64,000 nt of DNA, from assembly GCA_964414555.1 (NCBI GenBank), contig CAYPWW010000003.1, positions 21,197-85,196 on the forward strand, in the 5' to 3' direction. Origin of the DNA: Litorimonas sp964414555. Its GTDB lineage: Bacteria > Pseudomonadota > Alphaproteobacteria > Caulobacterales > Maricaulaceae. This document shows positions 34,340 through 42,496 of the stretch, one piece after another. Below the pieces are notes generated by a model that was not told the origin of the DNA, made no database searches, and was given only the letters and a program-made list of their open reading frames with translations. Position numbers and translations under genes: made by a program. Position 1 is the first letter of the stretch, and each line of letters begins with the position of its first letter.

Positions 34340-34353
34340 GCCCGCCCGCCTAG
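34336..34353. other. Short inverted repeat between response regulator and kinase
   Basis: CTAGGC (34336-34341) and GCCTAG (34348-34353) are perfect 6-bp arms with a 6-nt loop; the first arm contains the regulator's stop codon. There is no T run, so it is more likely an RNA-stability or translation-tuning hairpin than a terminator. Confidence 0.3.
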
Positions 34354-34363
34354 GACGATCCGC

Positions 34364-35956
34364 ATGATTGCGGCCATACAAAAAATGATGCGGAACACGC
34401 TGTTCCGCCTCTCCCTGCTCGGGGCGTTGCTGACGATTTTTTCTGTCGGCGCGTCGCTGGGCTATATGTATTATTCTATGATCAATACGGAGCTGGACCG
34501 CGTTGATGGCGTTAACATCGCCGAGATCTCAGAACTCCAAAATGTCTATGACCAAGCCGGTCAGACAGCCATACAAGCCGCAATCGCAACGGGACGTCTG
34601 GACCCACGGATCACGGCGGATAGTCCGCTTTACAAGAACGTCTATAATGTTGTCGGTTTTGAAGCCGTCGGTAATGCCGTGGACGAGCGCGGGACAAGTT
34701 TCGAGGGCCTCTATTTCTTGGCGAACCGGAGCGCCCAGCCTCGCGGGAACCTGTCGAACCGGACGGGGGATGAAAAATTCGAGACTTTAGCGCAGGCCGA
34801 AGACGGCGAGCGCATATTTAGCCTCATTCAGTTCCGCTATAATAATCCGCAATTTCAATCAGACGAATTTAATGATCGCCGTGCGCGCGGGATTGTCAGC
34901 TATATCATGCTGGATGAAGAGCGGGTCGCGAGTGTCATTGTCGGAAAAGACGTAGAATCTATTTCGCGTACGGGGGAAAGAATTCGTACGACCTTACTGC
35001 CTGCGATGGGGATCGCGGCTTTTCTCGGCTTATTGTCTTCTTTCTTTGTCTCCCGACGTTTTGCCCGGCGTGTGGAAGGGTTCAACCGCCTCGCTACCGA
35101 TGTTCGTGCGGGCAATCTCGACCGTCGTGCGCCGCGAAATTATTCCGAAGATGAGATGGACCTGCTGGCCGAGCATTTGAACGCGATGCTGGATCATATC
35201 TCTCGCCTGATGGAGGCGATGCGCTATGCCGGGGATAGTGTCGCCCATGACTTGCGGACGCCCCTAACGCGACTGCGCACACGATTGGAAACCGCTGCCG
35301 TTGAGTTGGGCGAAGCCGAGGAGGCCGACGTCCTTTATGCGGCGGCGGATGATGCGGATCAGCTTTTGACGACGTTTGACTCCGTCCTGCGGATTGCACG
35401 ACTGGAAGCGGGCGAGCGGCGCGAGCTCCTAAAACCGCTGGACCCTAAACCTATCCTTGATGACCTCGCCGAGCTTTATGAGCCAGCCTGCGAGGATGCT
35501 GGATTGAGTTTTAAGGCGGATATTTCGTCGAAGGCGATGATCTCTGCAGATCGAGGGCTACTCTCGCAAGCCGTCTCGAACCTCTTGGAGAATGCGATTA
35601 AATATACGCCGTCTGGCGGGTCGATCACGCTGATCTGTCGCCGCACACGTGGGCATATCGAGATCGCGATTGCCGATGATGGGCCGGGCATTCCCAGCTG
35701 GGATCGTGAGCGCGTGAAGGAGCGCTTTGTCCGCTTAGATAAATCGCGATCTCTCCCAGGCAGTGGTCTGGGGCTATCTTTGGTCGAAGCTGTCGCTGAT
35801 CTTCACCGTGCAGAGTTTATCATGGCGGATAATGAAGATTTGCCTGATGCTGATAATGGCGGAGATGCGAACCGCCCGGGCCTTCGCGCTAGTCTGATGT
35901 TCCCAAGGTTGAAGTCGCGTCAGGTTGAGACAAAAACTGACGCCGTCTCGGCATAA
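34364..35956 (+). CDS. Sensor histidine kinase with HAMP domain
   Basis: A 530-residue kinase. TM1 is at about 13-36, the periplasmic domain of about 170 residues follows, TM2 is at about 208-229 and HAMP at about 230-282. The phospho-acceptor His295 is in SVAHDLRTPLTRLR, and the ATPase domain has LLENAIKYTPSGG, DDGPGI and GSGLGLSLVEAV. It pairs with the response regulator upstream. A C-terminal tail of about 40 residues is acidic then basic. Confidence 0.92.
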   Translation: MIAAIQKMMRNTLFRLSLLGALLTIFSVGASLGYMYYSMINTELDRVDGVNIAEISELQNVYDQAGQTAIQAAIATGRLDPRITADSPLYKNVYNVVGFEAVGNAVDERGTSFEGLYFLANRSAQPRGNLSNRTGDEKFETLAQAEDGERIFSLIQFRYNNPQFQSDEFNDRRARGIVSYIMLDEERVASVIVGKDVESISRTGERIRTTLLPAMGIAAFLGLLSSFFVSRRFARRVEGFNRLATDVRAGNLDRRAPRNYSEDEMDLLAEHLNAMLDHISRLMEAMRYAGDSVAHDLRTPLTRLRTRLETAAVELGEAEEADVLYAAADDADQLLTTFDSVLRIARLEAGERRELLKPLDPKPILDDLAELYEPACEDAGLSFKADISSKAMISADRGLLSQAVSNLLENAIKYTPSGGSITLICRRTRGHIEIAIADDGPGIPSWDRERVKERFVRLDKSRSLPGSGLGLSLVEAVADLHRAEFIMADNEDLPDADNGGDANRPGLRASLMFPRLKSRQVETKTDAVSA

Positions 35957-35974
35957 TCAAATCTAGTTTTATCT

Positions 35975-38716
35975 TTAAGCTGCAGGCTTCTGCACGATCG
36001 GGGGCGGCGCCTGAACCGGTGCAGGAGCGGGCTGCGCTGGCGGCTCCTCTCCCAAGGCTGTCTCGTTCTGTTGCAACACCTGTGCGATATCTGCGGCAAT
36101 CCGGGAGATTTCGCTACCGACTTCGCTGCTCGTATCGGCAACAGCCTGCTTGGCAGGTGTATTTGGTAGGGTGAAGATAACCGTCGTCCCTTGGCCCACC
36201 ACGGACTGGATCGCAAAGTTGCCACCGTGCAATTCGACCAATGATTTCGACAGAGCCAAGCCGAGACCTGTGCCTTCATGTTGTCGAGAGTGTTGGCTAT
36301 CAATCTGTTCGAACGGCTGGGCGAGGCGTTTGATGTCCTCTTCTGATATGCCGATACCTGTGTCGGAAACGCGCACGATCAGGCCTGCCGATTTAACCTC
36401 AACGCCGATTGTGACGACGCCACCTTCTGGTGTAAATTTAATCGCATTGGTCGTCAGGTTCAGCAGGATCTGTTTCACAGCGCGCGGGTCGGCCTCGATC
36501 TCTGGCGTAGCCGCACCATCATAAATTAGCTTCAAGCGGTTCTCATCTGCCCGCCCGCGAACAATCCGCATGACCTGCGAAATCATATCGGACATCGCCA
36601 TGGCTTCTGTGTTCAATGTCATTTTACCGGCTTCAATTTTGGACATGTCCAGAATGTCGTTGATCAGCGAGAGCAGATGCTGGCCTGAAAACAGGATGTC
36701 ATTGACATATTCGGCGTAGCGCGCGTCGCCGAGCGGTCCGAACATTTCCTTTTTCATGATGTCAGAGAAGCCGTTGATCGCGTTCAGCGGTGTTCGCAGC
36801 TCATGACTCATATTTGCGAGGAATTCTGACTTGGAGTGGTTGGCTTCTTCAGCGCGGATTTTCTCCTGCTCATAATTTTCGGCCAGTTCCACGATGCGGA
36901 CTTGCGATTTGCGTAGAACCTTAATCGTTTGCTCCAAAGCCTCCTGATTGGCGCGTAACTCATGTTCACGCGTTCGAATGGCGGTCACTTCTGTACCGAT
37001 TGAGACACGTCCGCCATCGGTTGTGTAAGTCTCCAGATAACGAACCCATCGGCCATCCGACAGTTGGATTTCGTTACCCGTTCCGTCGCCCAGTTTTAAT
37101 TCCTGCGCGATCGCGGCCTTGGCGTGATATTCGACAACGGCATATTCCATGCCTTGTTGTAGATTGCCGGGTTTGAAGCCGAAGAAATCTTCGAATTTCG
37201 TATTCCAAAGAACAAGGCGGTCCATTTGGTCCCAAATGACAAAACTGTCGTTCATAGATCGCAGGGCATCAAACAGACGCGCTTCAGCAGCTTGAAGGCG
37301 GGCTTGCGCGCCGCGTGTCTCTGTAACGTCAATGGCCATGCCCAAAACGAGTTTGGTCTGATCATCGCGGGTCATGGGACGACCACGGCAAGACATGAAA
37401 ATTGGAACGTGCGCGACGCCCATTTCCATTTCGAAGGCGCCGTTCATGTGCGCACGACGGAGGAGGCTGTAAAAACCATCACGCTGCGCGACATCAAACA
37501 GGGCCAAAAACTTCGGAAGCGGTAAAGTCGTCTCGGTCTCTGGTAATCCCACAGTCTTGGCGAGAGATGGGCTTAGATAGGCTGTGTTACGCGTTAGATC
37601 GACTTCCCAAATACCGCCTTGGCTCCCATCAATGGCCGTCCGGTAGCGTTGGCGAGAAATCGTTTCTTCGTGACTTTGTTTTCGGACGGCATCAATTTGC
37701 TTCAATAATTGCGTCATCAACATCCAAATCAACCAAGCTGATCCAAGAAAAAGCGACCCGAACAGCAAGAGATTTTGCTTCAACCCGGTCGACATGCCCC
37801 GTGGCGTGATATCGATAACGGAGAGGTTTGAGGTTTGTCCCACGCGCGCAGCACCTAACCAAACGCGATCGTCTGCGCGGACGTGCTGGACAACATTCAC
37901 ACTATCGTCGCCTAACGTCATGTTGGTGAGTTTGTTCGGCGTAACGCGGTAATAGGATTGCGTGCCTTGCGACGCGATTGTCGGTGAGCCATCTACGACG
38001 CGCCCAGAATCGAGCATAAGAACGCGAGAGCCTGTCCGGTCCCCGACGAGTGCGCCAGGCTCCAGAGCCACAACGAGATAGCGGTCCCCAGCTTTCCGTG
38101 TGACGACGGGGGTCGCATTCCCCTCGTCATTGATCAAAGAATCGACGCGGACGCCTTGCGCAGGCACGTTTCGACGATCCAAAGCAGCCAGAGGACGCCC
38201 CACGCCAACGGTTTCTGCCAACACGCGGCCATTTCCGTCGATAACAGCGGCGCCGATGATGTTCTTAGAACGTGTCACGATATTGACGACCTGCTGCGGG
38301 CTGCCGTTCATGGATAAGGCTGTTTCGATCCAAGCAATTTCGGAATCGAGCTCTGATGTTACGGCGCGGGCTTGTGCGGCGAGGGCGGTGCCAAAACGGT
38401 TGATTTCTTCATCGCGTTGCGCGCCGGCATCATTGACGAATTTGGTGATCGCCAGAATGATGAAGAGCGCAAAAAATAGCAGGGTAGAGATCAGTAGGCG
38501 CTTGAAAATATCTCGACCGCCGAGGCGCGATGATAAGCGCGAAACGAAGTCTTCGCCGCCTGCCGAGGTGCCTTCGGGTCGTGTGAAGACAGGTGGTCTT
38601 GCGCCAGTGTTTTGTGCTGCTGGTGCGACAGGGCGCGGCGGGACTTGTCCAGCAGGTGCGACGGGTTGCGGCGGCGCATAAGGTTGCGCGGGCATGGTTG
38701 GCCGATCCTGCAACAC
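35975..38716 (-). CDS. pleC: PleC/PdhS-like multi-PAS histidine kinase
   Basis: A 913-residue membrane kinase. Order: Pro-rich cytosolic head (1-55), TM1 (about 73-95), a periplasmic domain of about 215 residues, TM2 (about 315-338), two PAS domains (about 355-470 and 475-585), HisKA with His638 (MSHELRTPLNAINGF), HATPase (NLTTNAIKFTPEGG, DTGIGIS, GTGLGLALSKSL), and a Pro/Ala-rich tail (about 890-913). The HisKA segment with NEMFGPLG-like KKEMFGPLGDARYAEY and SGQHLLSLINDILDMSKIEAG is the PleC/PdhS/DivJ hallmark, implying DivK-type partners in asymmetric division. A second start lies at 38695. The exact paralogue (PleC versus another PdhS) is uncertain. Confidence 0.82.
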   Translation of the reverse strand: MLQDRPTMPAQPYAPPQPVAPAGQVPPRPVAPAAQNTGARPPVFTRPEGTSAGGEDFVSRLSSRLGGRDIFKRLLISTLLFFALFIILAITKFVNDAGAQRDEEINRFGTALAAQARAVTSELDSEIAWIETALSMNGSPQQVVNIVTRSKNIIGAAVIDGNGRVLAETVGVGRPLAALDRRNVPAQGVRVDSLINDEGNATPVVTRKAGDRYLVVALEPGALVGDRTGSRVLMLDSGRVVDGSPTIASQGTQSYYRVTPNKLTNMTLGDDSVNVVQHVRADDRVWLGAARVGQTSNLSVIDITPRGMSTGLKQNLLLFGSLFLGSAWLIWMLMTQLLKQIDAVRKQSHEETISRQRYRTAIDGSQGGIWEVDLTRNTAYLSPSLAKTVGLPETETTLPLPKFLALFDVAQRDGFYSLLRRAHMNGAFEMEMGVAHVPIFMSCRGRPMTRDDQTKLVLGMAIDVTETRGAQARLQAAEARLFDALRSMNDSFVIWDQMDRLVLWNTKFEDFFGFKPGNLQQGMEYAVVEYHAKAAIAQELKLGDGTGNEIQLSDGRWVRYLETYTTDGGRVSIGTEVTAIRTREHELRANQEALEQTIKVLRKSQVRIVELAENYEQEKIRAEEANHSKSEFLANMSHELRTPLNAINGFSDIMKKEMFGPLGDARYAEYVNDILFSGQHLLSLINDILDMSKIEAGKMTLNTEAMAMSDMISQVMRIVRGRADENRLKLIYDGAATPEIEADPRAVKQILLNLTTNAIKFTPEGGVVTIGVEVKSAGLIVRVSDTGIGISEEDIKRLAQPFEQIDSQHSRQHEGTGLGLALSKSLVELHGGNFAIQSVVGQGTTVIFTLPNTPAKQAVADTSSEVGSEISRIAADIAQVLQQNETALGEEPPAQPAPAPVQAPPPIVQKPAA

Positions 38717-38936
38717 TGTCTCCCCTTCGTGTTCGGACGGTATGGTCCGGACATTTCCATCCTATTGGATGATCCCACTTACAAACGTCCGCTCTCTACC
38801 GGACGAATCATCCTTTACAGGACTAGCCGTAAGGGTCAGCCTAGTCGAACAAAACGTGGTTAATATGACGTTTAATTCCGCGCTTTTTCTCGGTTTTCGT
38901 GATGAAACTGTGACGCGCTTGCGGGCTTCGTCCCGT

Positions 38937-39665
38937 CTAAGTGATGCGGGTTTCGGGTTCTGGTCGGCCGATGGCGAAACCTTGCGCCGCGTCAAAGCCG
39001 AGTTCCGTGACGAAATCCCGTAACTCCTGCGTCTCGACGCCTTCCGCAATAAAGCGCACGTCTAGCGGCTCGCGGAGCGATAAGAGTGCTCGCAGAATGG
39101 CCCGATCTCGCGAGGCATTAAACGCCGCCGCAACGAAACCACCGTCAATTTTCAACCAGTTACAAGGTAGGGCACGCAAATAGCGGATGGACGCCGCGCC
39201 TGCACCGACATCGTCCAGACATACCGGGTGCCCTCTGGATTTCAGCTCTCCCAATAACGTATCCGCATGATCCAAATCTTGCATATGCCAGCTCTCGGTC
39301 AGCTCAATGACCAGTTTGGTTGGCGACGCTTGGAGGGCTGTTAGGCACGCCATGACGGATGCTTTAAAATTGGGCTTATCGACTGAGGCGCCAGAGAGGT
39401 TGATGGCGATACCTCCGCCATCCGGATTTTCGTTCAGCACGAGGATCGCTTGCGCCAGCATGGACAGGTCCAAATCACGGATGACGCCTGAAATCTCTGC
39501 CGGTCGTAAAACGCCTTCTAGGTGCGTATCTTGGTCAAATCGTACGAGCCATTCGTGATGGTGCAACTGACCCGTCGACAGCGAGACAATCGGCTGACGC
39601 ATGATAGAAAAGCGCTGTTCGGACACATGGTCGCGAAATCCTTCGGCTGTATGAAGCGAGGTCAT
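38937..39665 (-). CDS. EAL-domain protein (stand-alone, partly atypical)
   Basis: A 242-residue protein that is almost only an EAL domain. The cyclic-di-GMP phosphodiesterase ligands mostly remain: Glu38 in EWLVRF (EAL replaced by EWL), Asn in INLSG, Glu in ELTES, the Asp pair in CLDDVGAGAAS, Lys in LKIDGGFV, Glu in AEGVET, and QGFAIGRP at the end. Loop 6, usually DDFGTGYSS, reads DDVGAGAAS, so activity may be low. It is downstream of pepN (52-nt gap) and upstream of the PleC-like gene (220-nt gap), all on the minus strand. Confidence 0.85.
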   Translation of the reverse strand: MTSLHTAEGFRDHVSEQRFSIMRQPIVSLSTGQLHHHEWLVRFDQDTHLEGVLRPAEISGVIRDLDLSMLAQAILVLNENPDGGGIAINLSGASVDKPNFKASVMACLTALQASPTKLVIELTESWHMQDLDHADTLLGELKSRGHPVCLDDVGAGAASIRYLRALPCNWLKIDGGFVAAAFNASRDRAILRALLSLREPLDVRFIAEGVETQELRDFVTELGFDAAQGFAIGRPEPETRIT

Positions 39666-39717
39666 GTCAGAGAGAATAAGCGAAGTGTGTTAAAATACCG
39701 CTCTCAGGACCTGCACT

Positions 39718-42336
39718 TTAATTGTCGCTGCCCAAGGTCTTCTGTGCGATTTCCAAGACGTTTTTGCTGGGTTTGGCCGCGATGACGCGTTGCAGCTCGG
39801 TTCCGATCAGAGTTTGGCGTTCGTCATCTAGTTTTCGCCAGACTTCAAACGCGCCCAACAGGCGCGCGGCCACGGACGGATTACGACTGTCCATATCCAA
39901 GACTTGATCGGCAAAGAAGCGATAGCCAGAGCCATCAATTTTATGGAACAGATCGGCATTGCCCATCGCAAACCCGCCGACCAAGGCGCGGACACGGTTT
40001 GGATTGGTGCGTTGATATCGCGCGCTCTCTGTAAGCTGCAGGATAGACTGAACACCACCCGCATGGGGCCGCATGGCTTGCACGGAAAACCACTTGTCGA
40101 TGACCAGCGGGTTGGCCTCCCAACGTGTGTAGAAGTCTTCCATATTTGTCTCGACACGTTGCCCGCCAAGACGGGTTAGTGTGACCAAGGCAGACAGCTC
40201 GTCGGTCATATTCGTGGCTTCGGCCAGCTGGGCCTGCGCGAGAGTTGCGGCCAGTGGGTCATGTCGCACGGCCAGTAAAGCCAGGCAACGGTTGCGCAAC
40301 GCACGCCGTCCGGCCGAGGCGGCGTCTGGGCTGTAAGCGCCGTCATCTGCCAGCGCATGATAGCGCTCTAGCAATGTGTCTCGCAGATGGTCTGCTACCG
40401 CGCGGGACAGCCATTTTCCGGCGGCCTGCACAGCGAGGGGGTCCGCTTGATCGAGGCTTTGCAAAACTTCCATCGGGGCAGGCGGTGTCAGCGCTAAGGC
40501 TTTGAAGGCATTGTTGAAGTGCGGGTTATCCAACGTGCGCGCTAGACCTTCGCAATAGCCCTGTAACGCCCGATCGACGGACGGAATTTCACCCGCTGCG
40601 ATGGCATGGGTCATGTTGCCCATCAGTTGACGCGCGAGGGTTTGGCCAGCTTCCCAACGGTTAAAGGCATTGGGATCTGACCGCATCAACCGCAGCAAAT
40701 CTTCCGTTGAGGCATCCGTTTTCAACGTCACGGGCGCAGAGAAATCCTGCAACACGGAGAGCGAATGTGGACTGTCGAAACGCGGATAGGTGACGCTTTC
40801 GTCTTTCGTTGAGAGCAAGGTCAGCTGTGGCTCCATCAGGGCGCCATCATCGCCAATCGCTTGCCAGCGGATGGGGATGACCATTGGGTCTTTATGGGGC
40901 TGTCCCGGTGTCGGGTGCGTGGTTTGTGTGAATGTCACGATTTGGCTGTCCGATGACAACGTCTGCGCCTCGCTCCGCCGAACGGACAGCTCTGGCGTGC
41001 CGGCCTGTTGATACCAGCGCATGAATTGCGAGAGGTCTTCGCCGCTGGATTGCTCGAAACACGCGATGAACTGCTCGACCGTCGCAGCCGTGCCGTCCAG
41101 CGTGTCGAAATAGAGATCACAGGCTTTGCGAAACGCGTCGGCGCCCAACCATGTTTTCAGCATCCGGATCAGCTCCGCGCCTTTCTCATAAATCGTCGCG
41201 GTGTAGAAATTGTCGATTTTCAGATATTGGTCAGGGCGCACGGGATGGGCGAGAGGTCCCGCGTCCTCAGCGAATTGCCGCGCGCGCAAGGCACGCACGT
41301 CTTTGATCCGTTGCACGGCCGCGCCGCGTTGATCGGCAGAAAACTCTTGATCGCGGAAAACGGTGAAGCCTTCTTTCAGGCAGAGCTGGAACCAATCGCG
41401 ACAGGTGATGCGATTGCCGGTCCAATTGTGGAAATACTCATGCGCGACAACGCTCTCGATCCGCTCGAAATTCATATCCGTTGCGGATTTTCCGTCTGCC
41501 AGCAGCAGCGCAGAGTTGAAGATGTTCAGCCCCTTATTCTCCATCGCGCCGAAATTGAAATCGCGCACGGCGACGATCATGAAACGGTCCAGATCATATT
41601 CGCGGCCAAACGCCTCTTCGTCCCAGCGCATGGAGCGTTTCAGCGCGTCCATCGCATATTCGGCCTGTGGCGCATTGCCGGGGTCGACGAAGATTTCTAG
41701 CGGGATGTCGCGGCCGCTCATCGTCGTGAAGCTGTCCTCCAACACATCAAACTCTCCCGCGACAAGCGCGAAGAGATAGCAGGGCTTCGGAAAGGGGTCG
41801 TGCCAGACGGCGAAATGACGCTCGGCGTTGATCGCGCCGCTCTCAACCAAATTCCCATTTGCCAGCAGGGTCGGGCAGGTCTTCAGGTCTGCCTCGATCC
41901 GCACGGTGAACACGCTCATCACATCGGGGCGGTCGGGATAGAAGGTAATCCTGCGAAAGCCTTCCGCCTCGCACTGGGTGCAGAACCGCCCACCGGATAC
42001 GTATAGCCCCATCAGGGTCGAATTTTCCTTTGGGTTACAGCGCGAACGGATTTCCAGCGTGAACGGCCCGCCTTGTTTCGGCAGGGTCAGTGCCTCTTGG
42101 TTCAGCTGATATTCCGTGCGCTTCAACACGCGCCCGTCGATGGCAACCGACAGCAGGTCGATATTCTCGCCGTTGAGAACAAACGGCTCATCGCGAACCG
42201 GCCGCACCTCCATCTTGGACGTCACCTCTGTCGCCGTGGGTGACAGGTCGAAGCTCAGATGCACGGATGTGATGTCATGGCTCGGCGGTGTGTAATCAGA
42301 GAGCAGGGTCGGCGTCGGGGCGGTGTCTGTGCGCAT
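39718..42336 (-). CDS. pepN: Aminopeptidase N, M1 family
   Basis: An 872-residue zinc aminopeptidase of the bacterial PepN type that removes N-terminal residues from peptides in the cytosol. The substrate-binding GAMEN motif is at 263-267; the zinc motif HEYFH gives His299, Glu300 and His303, with Glu322 (LKEGFTVFRDQEF) as third ligand. Length is normal for the family. It begins at an ATG facing typA across 160 bp. Confidence 0.95.
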   Translation of the reverse strand: MRTDTAPTPTLLSDYTPPSHDITSVHLSFDLSPTATEVTSKMEVRPVRDEPFVLNGENIDLLSVAIDGRVLKRTEYQLNQEALTLPKQGGPFTLEIRSRCNPKENSTLMGLYVSGGRFCTQCEAEGFRRITFYPDRPDVMSVFTVRIEADLKTCPTLLANGNLVESGAINAERHFAVWHDPFPKPCYLFALVAGEFDVLEDSFTTMSGRDIPLEIFVDPGNAPQAEYAMDALKRSMRWDEEAFGREYDLDRFMIVAVRDFNFGAMENKGLNIFNSALLLADGKSATDMNFERIESVVAHEYFHNWTGNRITCRDWFQLCLKEGFTVFRDQEFSADQRGAAVQRIKDVRALRARQFAEDAGPLAHPVRPDQYLKIDNFYTATIYEKGAELIRMLKTWLGADAFRKACDLYFDTLDGTAATVEQFIACFEQSSGEDLSQFMRWYQQAGTPELSVRRSEAQTLSSDSQIVTFTQTTHPTPGQPHKDPMVIPIRWQAIGDDGALMEPQLTLLSTKDESVTYPRFDSPHSLSVLQDFSAPVTLKTDASTEDLLRLMRSDPNAFNRWEAGQTLARQLMGNMTHAIAAGEIPSVDRALQGYCEGLARTLDNPHFNNAFKALALTPPAPMEVLQSLDQADPLAVQAAGKWLSRAVADHLRDTLLERYHALADDGAYSPDAASAGRRALRNRCLALLAVRHDPLAATLAQAQLAEATNMTDELSALVTLTRLGGQRVETNMEDFYTRWEANPLVIDKWFSVQAMRPHAGGVQSILQLTESARYQRTNPNRVRALVGGFAMGNADLFHKIDGSGYRFFADQVLDMDSRNPSVAARLLGAFEVWRKLDDERQTLIGTELQRVIAAKPSKNVLEIAQKTLGSDN

Positions 42337-42453
42337 GGTGTGAGTCCTTCGTCTTCGAGGCGTTTTGGGGAAGGTGCGTGTTTAAGGCAATGGGACAAAT
42401 CGGAGTTCCTTCGCCCGCATAATGCCATCCCCCCTAGACATCGACCCGCTATC

Positions 42454-42482
42454 CGCTAAGGGCCGCGCAACACTTCTTAGCG
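42454..42482. promoter_or_regulatory. Inverted repeat just upstream of typA start
   Basis: CGCTAAG (42454-42460) and CTTAGCG (42476-42482) form perfect 7-bp arms with a 15-nt GC-rich loop, ending 14 nt before the typA ATG. It could be an operator or a leader hairpin that affects ribosome access. No separate Shine-Dalgarno is obvious between it and the start. Confidence 0.35.
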
Positions 42483-42496
42483 CGTGAAATTTTGCC

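Noticed and set aside
38858..38875. TTAA-N8-TTAA in the gap between the PleC-like and EAL genes
   Set aside because: The spacing is 8 rather than 7 and the final C is missing, so it is not called as a CtrA box.
41008..41700. A 230-codon plus-strand open frame within pepN
   Set aside because: It is fully opposite the HEYFH and GAMEN coding region of pepN and has no recognisable features.
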